Shown here: piece by piece, positions 8,172 to 16,315 of the stretch | Numbering within the stretch: position 1 is the stretch's first letter | Layout: every line of letters begins with the position of its first letter | From: an uncultured Synechococcus sp. | GTDB taxonomy: Bacteria; Cyanobacteriota; Cyanobacteriia; Phormidesmidales; Phormidesmidaceae | NCBI GenBank assembly: GCA_937911865.1 | Contig: CALDSK010000174.1 | Span: forward strand, 1-64,000 | DNA length: 64,000 nucleotides | Direction of reading: 5' to 3' | Made by a program: the position numbers and the translations under genes | Notes under the pieces: model-generated | Told to the model about the DNA's origin: nothing | The model's database searches: none | What the model saw: only the letters and a program-made list of their open reading frames with translations

Positions 8172-10712
8172 TTGTCTGTAATTAATAGCTTCTACAAACG
8201 CTTGCAATCGCAGCCTTACTGGCTAGTTAGCTTTGTAATCACAGCGCTGCTGATAGCTCTACGCCAGGTTGGGGGGCTGCAACCATTAGAGCTTCTTGCG
8301 TTTGACTATATGACGAGACTTCAACCCGATCAGGGCCCTGATCCTCGGCTTTTAGTCGTTGAAGTGACAGAGCAAGACATTCGAGAGCAGCGTGAGTGGC
8401 CAATGTCCGATCAATCGGTGGCAGATTTGATCGGTGCTCTTCAGCGTCACGATCCTAAGGTAATTGGTTTAGACATTTACCGTGACGTTCCCCAGAGTGA
8501 AGGGTACGAGTCTCTAGCTGAAATATTGCGGGAATCGCCTGAGGTTGTGGCGATTGAAAGCTTGGGGATTGGTATAGACGATAGCATTCCAGCGCCTGCT
8601 GCGATCGCACCAGAACAAGTAGGCTTCAACGATTTTGTGATTGATCCAGATGGTGTCTTACGTCGGAGCATTCTGTTTGCAGCGCTAGGGAAAGAGTCGC
8701 TCTATTCCTTTGCGCTACGGCTGAGTTTGCAATACCTTGATGGTGACGAACACCCCTTTTCCATTAACAAAAATGCGATCACAATTGGTTCGGTAGATTT
8801 CATTCCACTGAATCCGGATTCAGGCGGTTACGACAACATTGATGCCTTGAGCTATCAGATGCTGTTAAATTATCGTTCGTCGAATTTTGTAGCCCGTACT
8901 GTCAAGCTGAGTGAAGTTTTAGCAGGAGAAGTAGATCCTGGATGGATAGAGAATAAGGTTGTTCTTATTGGCGTAACAGCCCCTAGTGAAAAAGACTTTT
9001 TCTACACACCCTACAGCTCGAAACAGGACAACGAACACGTGATGGCTGGTGTGCTGGTCCATGCTCAAATAGTCAGTCAAATTTTGAGCAATGTGCTCGA
9101 TGAGTCACCTCCTTATTGGTACCTGCCCAACAGCGTAGAGCTTGGCTGGATATGGGTGTGGTCTCTTGCGGGAGGCTTTTTGGTGTGGCGGATGAAACGC
9201 TCAGTCCTTTTAGGTGTGGCGCTGCTAGGTAGCGCCGCTGGACTAGGGGGACTTTGTATAGGTGCATTTGCCTTTACAGGATGGATCCCTTTTGCAGCGC
9301 CACTACTAGGCCTTGTTCTAACGAGCGGTGCGCTGATTACCTATCAGGTGTTTCATCAGTCGTTTTATGATGCTCTGACAGGGCTGCCCAACAGGGCGCT
9401 GTTTGTCAGGCAACTAAGCCGAACTTTGGAGAGAAATGCCCAGGACAATCTTCATGCTTCTTGCGCTGTCTTACTATTGGATTTAGACCACTTCAAAGCA
9501 ATCAATGAGAGCTTTGGTCATCGGTTTGGTGACCAGCTGCTGATACAAGCTGCTGATCGAATTCGAGAAAACTTGCCCTTGCGCACTGGGCTAGCTCGGC
9601 TCGGAGGAGATGAGTTTGCTGTTTTGCTCACTAACCTAACAGAGGCCAGTCAGGCAACAAAAGTAGCTGATACGCTATACAACCAACTGTATCAGCCTTT
9701 TGAAGTTGGACAACAGTCGATCACAACGAGCTTTAGCATTGGTATTGCGTTAAATCAGGCCGACCAGATCAACCAGGCAGAAACTTTGATGCAAGATGCC
9801 CACAGGGCTATGGCCAGAGCAAGGGCTTTGGGTAAGGAGCACTATGAGATTTTTGATCCGGGCATGCGAGCCGAAGCCATTAAACGCTTTCAGCTAGAAG
9901 CTGAGCTACGTAGCGCTATCGAGCAAGAAGAGTTTTTGTTGTACTACCAACCTATTATCAATCTACGGACTGGTAAGCTAGCTGGTTTTGAGGCGTTAGT
10001 CCGCTGGCAACATCCTCAGCAGGGCTTTGTCTCTCCAGGTTCTTTTATTCCAGCAGCAGAAGAGACTGGCCTGATTGTACCAATGGGCAGCTGGATTTTG
10101 GAGAAAGCCTGCGGTCAGATGTATGCCTGGCAGCAGCAGTTTCCCCATGCCAAGGGACTGGTGATTAGCGTAAATCTATCAACAAAACAGTTTAATCAAG
10201 AGAGCTTGACCGAAGAGGTTGCGACTATCTTGAAGAAGACGCAGCTAGCTAGCCAATGCTTAAAGCTAGAGCTGACCGAAAGTGCCGCCATGGAAGACGT
10301 AAACGGTACGATTGAGCAGCTAGTGAAGTTAAAGTCGTTAAACTTAAAGCTGAGTTTAGATGACTTTGGTACAGGATACTCTTCTTTAAGCTATTTACAT
10401 CAGCTGCCAACTGATACGTTGAAAGTTGATCAGTCGTTTGTCGGACAAATGGAAGAAAAAACGAGAGACGATGGCGAGATTGTAAGAACTATTATCTCGC
10501 TGGGCCATCAGCTAGGCATGGATGTCATTGCTGAGGGGATTGAGACAGTGGCTCAGCTGAAGGGGCTATGCGAACTGCACTGCAACTATGGCCAAGGGTA
10601 TTATTTTTCTAAGCCCTTGCCTAAAGAGATGGCCACGGCCATATTAGAAGAAGATAGAGACTGGCTTGCTGATGCGAATATTATCTCCTCTAACCCGCTG
10701 CCGGCTATGTAG
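8172..10712 (+). CDS. CHASE2-GGDEF-EAL membrane protein (cyclic-di-GMP turnover)
   Basis: 846 residues. An N-terminal membrane helix (about 17-33) precedes an extracytoplasmic CHASE2 sensor domain (about 40-320), then three membrane helices (about 323-396), a GGDEF domain and an EAL domain. The catalytic GGDEF motif is intact (RLGGDEF, near 478), as are EAL (FEALVRWQHP, near 607) and the later DDFGTGYSS loop. The RxxD product-inhibition site expected five residues before GGDEF is not present (PLRT instead), so feedback inhibition of the cyclase is probably absent. A TTG start fits because AGGAGG lies at 8162-8167 and no ATG precedes the first helix. Net direction of c-di-GMP turnover cannot be read from sequence. 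Confidence 0.93.
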   Translation: MSVINSFYKRLQSQPYWLVSFVITALLIALRQVGGLQPLELLAFDYMTRLQPDQGPDPRLLVVEVTEQDIREQREWPMSDQSVADLIGALQRHDPKVIGLDIYRDVPQSEGYESLAEILRESPEVVAIESLGIGIDDSIPAPAAIAPEQVGFNDFVIDPDGVLRRSILFAALGKESLYSFALRLSLQYLDGDEHPFSINKNAITIGSVDFIPLNPDSGGYDNIDALSYQMLLNYRSSNFVARTVKLSEVLAGEVDPGWIENKVVLIGVTAPSEKDFFYTPYSSKQDNEHVMAGVLVHAQIVSQILSNVLDESPPYWYLPNSVELGWIWVWSLAGGFLVWRMKRSVLLGVALLGSAAGLGGLCIGAFAFTGWIPFAAPLLGLVLTSGALITYQVFHQSFYDALTGLPNRALFVRQLSRTLERNAQDNLHASCAVLLLDLDHFKAINESFGHRFGDQLLIQAADRIRENLPLRTGLARLGGDEFAVLLTNLTEASQATKVADTLYNQLYQPFEVGQQSITTSFSIGIALNQADQINQAETLMQDAHRAMARARALGKEHYEIFDPGMRAEAIKRFQLEAELRSAIEQEEFLLYYQPIINLRTGKLAGFEALVRWQHPQQGFVSPGSFIPAAEETGLIVPMGSWILEKACGQMYAWQQQFPHAKGLVISVNLSTKQFNQESLTEEVATILKKTQLASQCLKLELTESAAMEDVNGTIEQLVKLKSLNLKLSLDDFGTGYSSLSYLHQLPTDTLKVDQSFVGQMEEKTRDDGEIVRTIISLGHQLGMDVIAEGIETVAQLKGLCELHCNYGQGYYFSKPLPKEMATAILEEDRDWLADANIISSNPLPAM

Positions 10713-10722
10713 CTGTGCAGAT

Positions 10723-10746
10723 AGAAAGACGAACAGAAAGACGAAC
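10723..10746. repeat. Two exact 12-bp tandem copies just after the CHASE2 gene
   Basis: AGAAAGACGAAC is repeated directly, starting 10 bases after the stop codon at 10712. Confidence 0.75.
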
Positions 10747-10830
10747 TGATCTGGTCAGTAGTTAGTTGACTGAGGTGGCTTTAGCGTAAGCTATACGGCA
10801 GGACTGTATACGAATAAGAGACGGACAACT

Positions 10831-11007
10831 ATGGCTAATTCTTTGCACTGGACGGCAGAAGCAGAGTCGCTGCTTAAAGAGATTCCTTTTTTTGTTAGAC
10901 CTGCAGCTCGCAAGAAGATTGAAAAGTTCGCTCGCGAAAAAGACATATCAGAAATTACAGCCCCTGTATATCGAGAAGCAAAGCAACAATTTGGCCGAAA
11001 GAAGTAG
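10831..11007 (+). CDS. Small stand-alone PCP_red-domain protein
   Basis: 58 residues, starting MANSLHWTAEAE. The sequence EIPFFVRPAARKKIEKFA, followed by EITAPVYREAK, matches the PCP_red module (PF08369) that forms the C-terminus of the ChlB subunit of dark-operative protochlorophyllide reductase. In many phototrophs it also occurs as a short single-domain protein of unknown role. No ChlL/N/B subunit is encoded nearby. It may bind a protochlorophyllide-like pigment or modulate chlorophyll synthesis; this is inference from the domain. The ORF is short and no strong ribosome binding site is visible, but the motif match and natural length support it. Confidence 0.8.
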   Translation: MANSLHWTAEAESLLKEIPFFVRPAARKKIEKFAREKDISEITAPVYREAKQQFGRKK

Positions 11008-11046
11008 CTGACGGTTTGTTGTTTTAGTTTCTATATCTATAAGAAA

Positions 11047-11085
11047 GAACCCGTCGCTCAGCATCATTGCTGCTCTAACGGGTTC
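11047..11085 (-). terminator. Hairpin terminator after the 11138-11698 gene
   Basis: GAACCCGT (11047-11054) pairs with ACGGGTTC (11078-11085). On the minus strand the stem is followed by TTTCTTAT, fitting termination of the minus-strand gene that ends at 11138. It also lies 40 bases beyond the PCP_red stop and may act in both directions. Confidence 0.6.
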
Positions 11086-11117
11086 TAGTGGGTGTGAGAA
11101 ACTTGGAGGAGAAAGTG

Positions 11118-11147
11118 GCGTTTTAGTGAATAGCGTTTTAGTGAATA
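11118..11147. repeat. Exact 15-bp tandem duplication across a stop codon
   Basis: GCGTTTTAGTGAATA occurs at 11118-11132 and 11133-11147. The second copy contains the stop codon (11138-11140, minus strand) of the helical protein gene. Confidence 0.85.
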
Positions 11148-11698
11148 GGGGTGCTATCGACTTCAACGACGATAGTTGGTTCGCTATTCGCCGTCTCAGG
11201 TTCGACAGTTTCTTTGGGTGATACCCAGCTGCGGATCAGCTCAAATCTATTCTTTACGGTGGTGTACTGCTCTCCATAGCGCTTGCTAAGGAGTTCGTCG
11301 AGCTTGATTGCTTGAGTTCTTGCCTGTTGTTCTACTGTAGGAAATACGGTTGTTTTGGTCGTTTTAAACAATCGCTTGATCAAGTTGATGAGCCGTTCAG
11401 TGGTATCTGGTGCGCTTGCTTCGTCTTTCCATGCCTGGTTAACTGCTTCAGCGGCTTGCTGGCTTTTTTCCTTGACAGTAGAAACAGCTTCAGTAGTGAC
11501 TTCTTTGGCAAGTGGACTAATCACTGTGCGACCTGCTTGAAACTCTTCGCGAGTTTCGCTCAGTGCCTGATGGAGAATTTTGAAGATGCGCTGTGTACGC
11601 TCAGTGCCTTCTTGTTTGAGTGTTTTAAGCTTGTCAACAGTGGACGTTTCGGCCTCTGTTGACGTGGAAGAGAGATTGGTTTCTGATGTGTAAGTCAT
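11138..11698 (-). CDS. Helical hypothetical protein, apolipoprotein/LEA-like composition
   Basis: 186 residues, mostly charged and predicted helical, with heptad-like Glu/Lys/Ala patterns (about 20-150) and polar ends. There is no signal peptide or membrane helix. I do not recognise a family; composition resembles amphipathic, membrane-surface or desiccation-type helical proteins. It lies 85 bases downstream of a DUF1232 gene on the same strand, so the two may form an operon. Its stop codon sits in the 15-bp tandem duplication at 11118-11147. Confidence 0.6.
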   Translation of the reverse strand: MTYTSETNLSSTSTEAETSTVDKLKTLKQEGTERTQRIFKILHQALSETREEFQAGRTVISPLAKEVTTEAVSTVKEKSQQAAEAVNQAWKDEASAPDTTERLINLIKRLFKTTKTTVFPTVEQQARTQAIKLDELLSKRYGEQYTTVKNRFELIRSWVSPKETVEPETANSEPTIVVEVDSTPIH

Positions 11699-11783
11699 GG
11701 TTTTTACCTGGGTGAGTAAGGTGTGGATAAGTAAAGAATGTGAGTTAGAAATGAGTGAGAACGGTTAGTGCTAGCTATTGATA

Positions 11784-12119
11784 CTAGTTAACCGAGACGG
11801 CGTTAACGTTGATAGTTTTGATGCTGTCAGGTTCGATGACTGTTTCGACTTCAGTCGGGTTGGCCACGTTGAAGCGCTGCTTTCGCTTTAATTCTTTGGC
11901 AACAATTTGGCTGACTTCAGTAATAAGAAGGCTGGCAATCAAGCCGTCATCAATCCAGCCGAGCACAGGAATCATGTCTGGTGAAACATCGAAAGGGTTG
12001 ACCAGATAAAACAGCGTGCCGAGAATTACAACCCAGCGATATTTAGAGTGCTTGAGCGCCTTACGGTACCAGTTGTGTAGCACTGCTGAGAGTTTGTTGT
12101 TTTTCTGCTGCTTTCTCAT
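11784..12119 (-). CDS. DUF1232 (YkvA-like) small membrane protein
   Basis: 111 residues. The DUF1232 core is clear: a hydrophobic stretch followed by NPFDVSPDMIPVLGWIDDG and a second hydrophobic segment ASLLITEVSQIV. The family has one or two membrane segments and no established biochemical role. A paralog with the same core lies at 26688-26987. Two inverted repeats upstream (12195-12211 and 12237-12250) may be its operator. The C-terminal tail is acidic and Val/Asn-rich. Confidence 0.85.
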   Translation of the reverse strand: MRKQQKNNKLSAVLHNWYRKALKHSKYRWVVILGTLFYLVNPFDVSPDMIPVLGWIDDGLIASLLITEVSQIVAKELKRKQRFNVANPTEVETVIEPDSIKTINVNAVSVN

Positions 12120-12194
12120 GGTTGACCTTTGTGAAGAGGGGCTCGATGTCTTTGTTCAACAAATATATAATCGCATTTTGATTTGTTGGCGTCA

Positions 12195-12250
12195 GGTGTA
12201 GAAAGTACACCGAACCATAGACGGTACGGTCGATTGAACCGTATACGGTT
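12195..12250. promoter_or_regulatory. Two inverted repeats upstream of the DUF1232 gene
   Basis: GGTGTA-N5-TACACC spans 12195-12211. The perfect 14-bp palindrome AACCGTATACGGTT spans 12237-12250. A related ACGGTACGGT lies between them. They sit in the 200-base spacer between moaB's 3' end and the DUF1232 start, and look like protein binding sites or small hairpins. Confidence 0.4.
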
Positions 12251-12321
12251 TACCGAAGAAGAGTATCGACAGAGATTGATCTTAGGACTGATTTCAGTTT
12301 GGGCCGGGCGGCTTGCTGTGA

Positions 12322-12831
12322 TTATTTTTTCGGGCTCAATAATGTAGTGAGATGTCTGAGCTCTGGAAGGATGAGGGCTTCTAGTGCGAGCTTTACAGCT
12401 TTGCTAGAGCCCGGGACTGAGAAGATCAGGGTGTTACGATAGGTACCTGCCGTAGCGCGTGAGGCGATCGCACGTGAACCGATTTCTGTATAGCTGAGCT
12501 GTCGAAAAATTTCGCCGAAGCCGGGAAGCGTCTTTTCTAAAAGTGAAGCGATCGCATCGTAAGTCGTATCGCGCGGTGCAATGCCTGTTCCGCCGTTGAG
12601 TAAAACAGCCTGAATATCCGAGCGCTCGGCTAAGTGGGTGACCAGCGTCGAAATTTGTGCCGGCTCATCTTTGATAATTTGATAATCGCTAATGCTGTGG
12701 CCCGCAGCGGTCAATTGCGATCGCATCAACTGACCGCTGGTATCTGTCTCGGCCGTGCGCGTATCACTAACGGTGATAATGGCGCAGTCTACTACCAAAC
12801 AGGCATCTGCGTGGGGCCCTTTCTCTGTCAT
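12322..12831 (-). CDS. moaB: Molybdenum cofactor biosynthesis protein MoaB/Mog family
   Basis: 169 residues, the usual length of MoaB. The start of the MoCF fold (CAIITVSDTRTAETDTSG, about 15-32) and the molybdopterin-binding loop (LNGGTGIAPRDTTYDAI, about 77-93) are present, as is the later FSVPGSSKAVKLAL. The family adenylylates molybdopterin or binds it during Moco synthesis, which is needed for nitrate reductase. It stands as a single gene between the DUF1232 gene and psb28. Distinguishing MoaB from Mog would need a tree. Confidence 0.9.
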   Translation of the reverse strand: MTEKGPHADACLVVDCAIITVSDTRTAETDTSGQLMRSQLTAAGHSISDYQIIKDEPAQISTLVTHLAERSDIQAVLLNGGTGIAPRDTTYDAIASLLEKTLPGFGEIFRQLSYTEIGSRAIASRATAGTYRNTLIFSVPGSSKAVKLALEALILPELRHLTTLLSPKK

Positions 12832-12919
12832 AAAGTCATAAAACGGCTTTAGGAACGGTTTGAACGTTTGTCGATTTGAGCACTCATCTGCTGGCTGAGC
12901 TTTACTCAGGAACTTTGCT

Positions 12920-12975
12920 TAAGCATTCTGCCCGAGTTATTTTGCCTGAGTGATTTTGCCCAAGTCACTTCGCCC
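12920..12975. repeat. Four imperfect 14-bp tandem copies after psb28
   Basis: Units begin at 12920, 12934 (GAGTTATTTTGCCT), 12948 (GAGTGATTTTGCCC) and 12962 (AAGTCACTTCGCCC). They fill most of the spacer just beyond the psb28 stop. Confidence 0.7.
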
Positions 12976-12990
12976 GGCGGGTTAGCTAGC

Positions 12991-13326
12991 CTAGTCGTTC
13001 TTGGTAAGGCCCAAACCATTAGCTGCCGCGTAGCGATCCATAAAGCGCATGAAGCGGTCCCACTCGTCTTGGCCGCGCATAACGAACACAGCTTCAATGC
13101 CTGCGGGTTCGCCGTTGATAAATTTGCCATTAACATCGCGAGTGGTCAGTTCGCCTTCTTCGTCCACCATGTATAGCCCTGTGACTTCACCGCCCTCTTC
13201 TACAAGGGCCTTGGGCTTGTCGAAGTAAAAAGTGGCAGTACCGTCAGAGAGATCTTTAGCGCGGGTGATACGGATATCGGGAACGACTTCTTCTTTGACG
13301 CCGCGAGCGAATTGCATTTCAGCCAT
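12991..13326 (-). CDS. psb28: Photosystem II assembly protein Psb28
   Basis: 111 residues, the usual length. The N-terminus ([20 protein letters not shown]) and [13 protein letters not shown], the [11 protein letters not shown] turn, and [17 protein letters not shown] are the conserved Psb28 blocks. Psb28 binds the cytoplasmic face of CP47 in photosystem II assembly and repair intermediates. It is monocistronic here, with its own 158-base upstream spacer and a cluster of short repeats downstream. Confidence 0.95.
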   Translation of the reverse strand: MAEMQFARGVKEEVVPDIRITRAKDLSDGTATFYFDKPKALVEEGGEVTGLYMVDEEGELTTRDVNGKFINGEPAGIEAVFVMRGQDEWDRFMRFMDRYAAANGLGLTKND

Positions 13327-13484
13327 AATAATTTTAGTGGTTTTTCATTACACAAATTAATCTTTTAAGTCTCTCATCTCAATGAGTCATTAGTCGAGCC
13401 CCCCTTTGATAGAAATGGCTGCAAATAGGCCAAGCAGCTGGGCCTTTGTGGTGCTTATTTTGAGGGTGCTTATTCTAACGATGC

Positions 13485-15605
13485 CTATAGCTTGATTTGA
13501 TAGCGAGACGTGACTGGCGGCATACGCTCGGCGATGACAAGAGACTGGTAGACCATAGCGGAAACTTCAGCACGCGTGACGGTGCGGTTGGGGCGAAGTT
13601 CTGTAGTGATGGGATGATTGAAGACGAGAGAGAGTTGAGTTGCAGAGGCGATCGCCTCCTTAGCGTAGTTAGGAACCGCTCCACCGTCAGTGTAAGCCTG
13701 CAAAGAGTCCATCTTCGGCGGGGATTTGTCTTTTAAGTCGAGGCCGCTAACCAGCGCTAAAAGAGCTTGAAGCTTGGTAAGCGGAAAATCAGGGTCGAAC
13801 GTGAGATCGGGAAAGCCAGAGATAAACTCAGCGCGGTAAGCCTGCTGGATAACATCTGCGCCCCAAAAGCTATCGGGAACGTCTTTGAAGCGGACAGGCG
13901 CGCGCTTGGCGGCTGGATTGAATGCGCCGACTAAAAGCACCGCAAACTGAGCGCGAGTCATCGGCGAGTCGGGGCGGAATGACCCATCGCGAAAGCCGCT
14001 GAGCCAGCCCTGCTGCACGAGTGGTTCAATGTAGTCGGTTGCCCAGTGGCGGCTGGAAAGATCGGTAAAGCTGGCGGTGTCCGCATCGGGGATGAAGGGA
14101 GAGACGATACGAGGGGTTTTGTTGACCGCAACTAGCGCCTGGTGAACAAAAGCGGTGGTTTCTGCGCGGGTGATGGGAATGAGCGGACGTAGTGTGCCAG
14201 GGTCAGGGTAGTTCACAACCAGCTGCTTTTCGGTGGCAGCCGCCACTGGCTCGATAGCGTAGCTAGGGACCTGGGCTCTGTCGGTGTACACCAGCAAGGC
14301 CTCTGATCGACCGTCTTTGAGCTGGAGCCCACTAACGAGCGCAACAATAGCCTGCACTCGGGTCATGGGTGCGTTGGGCCGAAAAGACCCATCGGGAAAG
14401 CCAGATATGAACCCTTTGGTTTGGGCCTGACGGATAGCCTTAGCAGCCCAGAAATCTCTGGCAACATCGGGAAATACCTTGCCAGAACGCTTCGCTTCGA
14501 TGTCAGGAAACGCGGCAGCAATCAGCGCCGCGAACTGGGCTCGGGTGACTTGAGTGTCGGGCTTGAAGGTACCGTTGAGGAATCCTTTGACTAGCCCTTT
14601 TTCGGCTAGCGTTTCGACAAAGGGGGCCGACCAGTGGCCGACTAGGTCATTGAATCGACTATCCAGGCTGAGGGTGTTTTTAGGTTCAGATTCTGAGGCG
14701 GGGGCGGGTAAAGGCGTGGGTTCCACGTTGCCTAGCAAGACGCTGGGAACAGCGGCTTCATCCGGAATTTCGCTGGGAAGGTAGGCTATCTGGCCTTTTA
14801 CTTTGGTCGGTGTGATTTGGTTACCAGCGGTGGCGATAGGCAAGGTTGCATCGTTACGGACATCGTAGGTTTTGCCTTCCAACCAGTTGCCGCCTAAATC
14901 TTGAGGTCGCCCGATATCGGGTTGGGCTCTATCTTGCGTCCACAGTCCGGTTCCTTGACTGCTTTTGGCCTGATTTTGCCGTAGAACAGGCCGAGCATAG
15001 TCAGTGACCAAAATGCCACAGCGATTTTCTAAGAACTGGTTATTGATGACCAAAGGTGCACATTGCGCTCTGATGGCAATGCCATCACCTGAACGCTTGA
15101 ACTGGTTTTGTCTAATTTCCCCTTTGGCCTTATCAACCATAGCCAGACCGCTGAGGCCATTGCTGTCAAATTCATTCTCAGAGAAAAAAGGCTGAGCGGT
15201 GCCCATAATGAGCGCGCCGTGTTCCTGGCAGCCCAATACCCGATTACGAATGACGATTGCAGCGCCTTCTTTAGTGACGATGCCAATGCCTTCAGGATTA
15301 GTCACGGTGACCTCGCGCAGCTGAGCGCGATCGCCCAGTACAACGGCTGTATTTCTTTGCCCGCCCTCGGTGCCTACTACACCGCTGCCCTGAATGGTGG
15401 CTGCGCGGGTAGCATCGCCAGCCACCGTGACCCCAGCTGGGACATTGAGTGGAAAGTCTTCTGCTGACTTGTAGAGGCCGGGGGCAAGCTGCACAATATT
15501 GCCTGGGCGAGCCTGCTTCAGTGCATGCGTAATCGTAGCCAGCGGGAAGTTAGCGCTGCCTTCATTGCTATCTTGGCCTACAGGACTGACGTATAAAACA
15601 GACAT
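13485..15605 (-). CDS. Right-handed beta-helix (DUF1565) protein with six S-layer homology domains
   Basis: 706 residues. The N-terminal part (about 1-270) starts YVSPVGQDSNEGSANFPLAT and continues as a pectate-lyase-like parallel beta-helix. A Pro/Ser linker (about 285-310) is followed by six SLH domains (about 320-700). The six are arranged as two related triplets: domains 1-3 resemble 4-6 in order, including repeated SGFPDGSFRP-type and YTDxxxVPxYA-type units, suggesting an internal duplication. SLH triplets normally bind cell-wall polymers. No signal peptide is seen, and an in-frame TGA lies directly before the ATG, so a longer N-terminus is excluded. Confidence 0.9.
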   Translation of the reverse strand: MSVLYVSPVGQDSNEGSANFPLATITHALKQARPGNIVQLAPGLYKSAEDFPLNVPAGVTVAGDATRAATIQGSGVVGTEGGQRNTAVVLGDRAQLREVTVTNPEGIGIVTKEGAAIVIRNRVLGCQEHGALIMGTAQPFFSENEFDSNGLSGLAMVDKAKGEIRQNQFKRSGDGIAIRAQCAPLVINNQFLENRCGILVTDYARPVLRQNQAKSSQGTGLWTQDRAQPDIGRPQDLGGNWLEGKTYDVRNDATLPIATAGNQITPTKVKGQIAYLPSEIPDEAAVPSVLLGNVEPTPLPAPASESEPKNTLSLDSRFNDLVGHWSAPFVETLAEKGLVKGFLNGTFKPDTQVTRAQFAALIAAAFPDIEAKRSGKVFPDVARDFWAAKAIRQAQTKGFISGFPDGSFRPNAPMTRVQAIVALVSGLQLKDGRSEALLVYTDRAQVPSYAIEPVAAATEKQLVVNYPDPGTLRPLIPITRAETTAFVHQALVAVNKTPRIVSPFIPDADTASFTDLSSRHWATDYIEPLVQQGWLSGFRDGSFRPDSPMTRAQFAVLLVGAFNPAAKRAPVRFKDVPDSFWGADVIQQAYRAEFISGFPDLTFDPDFPLTKLQALLALVSGLDLKDKSPPKMDSLQAYTDGGAVPNYAKEAIASATQLSLVFNHPITTELRPNRTVTRAEVSAMVYQSLVIAERMPPVTSRYQIKL

Positions 15606-15801
15606 TCAAGACTAGAACATTACGTTCACAACACTACGTGACTACGATACCAACCGCACACCTGTAGAAACGCTCTCATAAGAAACCTTGCTACAAACCG
15701 GCTGGTAGCGAAGCGTCTGGAATATCTTTAGCACGGTTTCCCGATGCTCTCCGTAGAATGAGCGGTAAAATAGGTACAGCGTCCTCATTTCACATTTTCT
15801 T

Positions 15802-16278
15802 ATGGCAGAGTGGCTAGAGCATACCGTCCATGTCGATGTAGATACGCCTGTGGAAGAGGTGTGGCAGCTGTGGTCTGACCTGGAGCAGATGCCAAATTGG
15901 ATGAAGTGGATCAGTTCGGTTGAAGTGCTAGAAGACAATCCTCAGCTCTCTCGCTGGAAACTAGAGACCGCAGGCATGTCATTTTCCTGGCTGTCGCGGA
16001 TTGTAAAGGTGGTACCGCAGCAAATTATTCAGTGGGAATCGGTAGATGGTTTACCCAATCGCGGGGCTATCCGTTTCTACGGCCATAAAAGCGGCGGCAG
16101 CACAGTGAAGATGAGTATTTCTTACGCACTGCCGTCTGTTTTGGCACGACTGATGATGAGTAGCTCTTTTGTAGATCGGGTGGTAACCTCAACGCTACAG
16201 GCAGATTTGGACCGGTTTAAGGCGTATGCGATCGCCCATCCAGCGAGTCCTGCCAGTACCGTCAGCGCAGATGCATAG
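15802..16278 (+). CDS. SRPBCC (polyketide cyclase/dehydrase-like) protein
   Basis: 158 residues with a START-like fold pattern: EHTVHVDVDTPVEEVWQLWS at the N-terminus, WMKWISSVEVLED, a central beta sheet, and a long C-terminal helix (LQADLDRFKAYA). The family binds hydrophobic ligands such as lipids, pigments or polyketides; the ligand here is unknown. Cyanobacterial relatives are common and uncharacterised. The methyltransferase-like gene follows after 37 bases on the same strand, which may mean co-transcription. Confidence 0.82.
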   Translation: MAEWLEHTVHVDVDTPVEEVWQLWSDLEQMPNWMKWISSVEVLEDNPQLSRWKLETAGMSFSWLSRIVKVVPQQIIQWESVDGLPNRGAIRFYGHKSGGSTVKMSISYALPSVLARLMMSSSFVDRVVTSTLQADLDRFKAYAIAHPASPASTVSADA

Positions 16279-16315
16279 GCGTATAGCGATACAACGCTGA
16301 GCTGGGAGAGATGTT

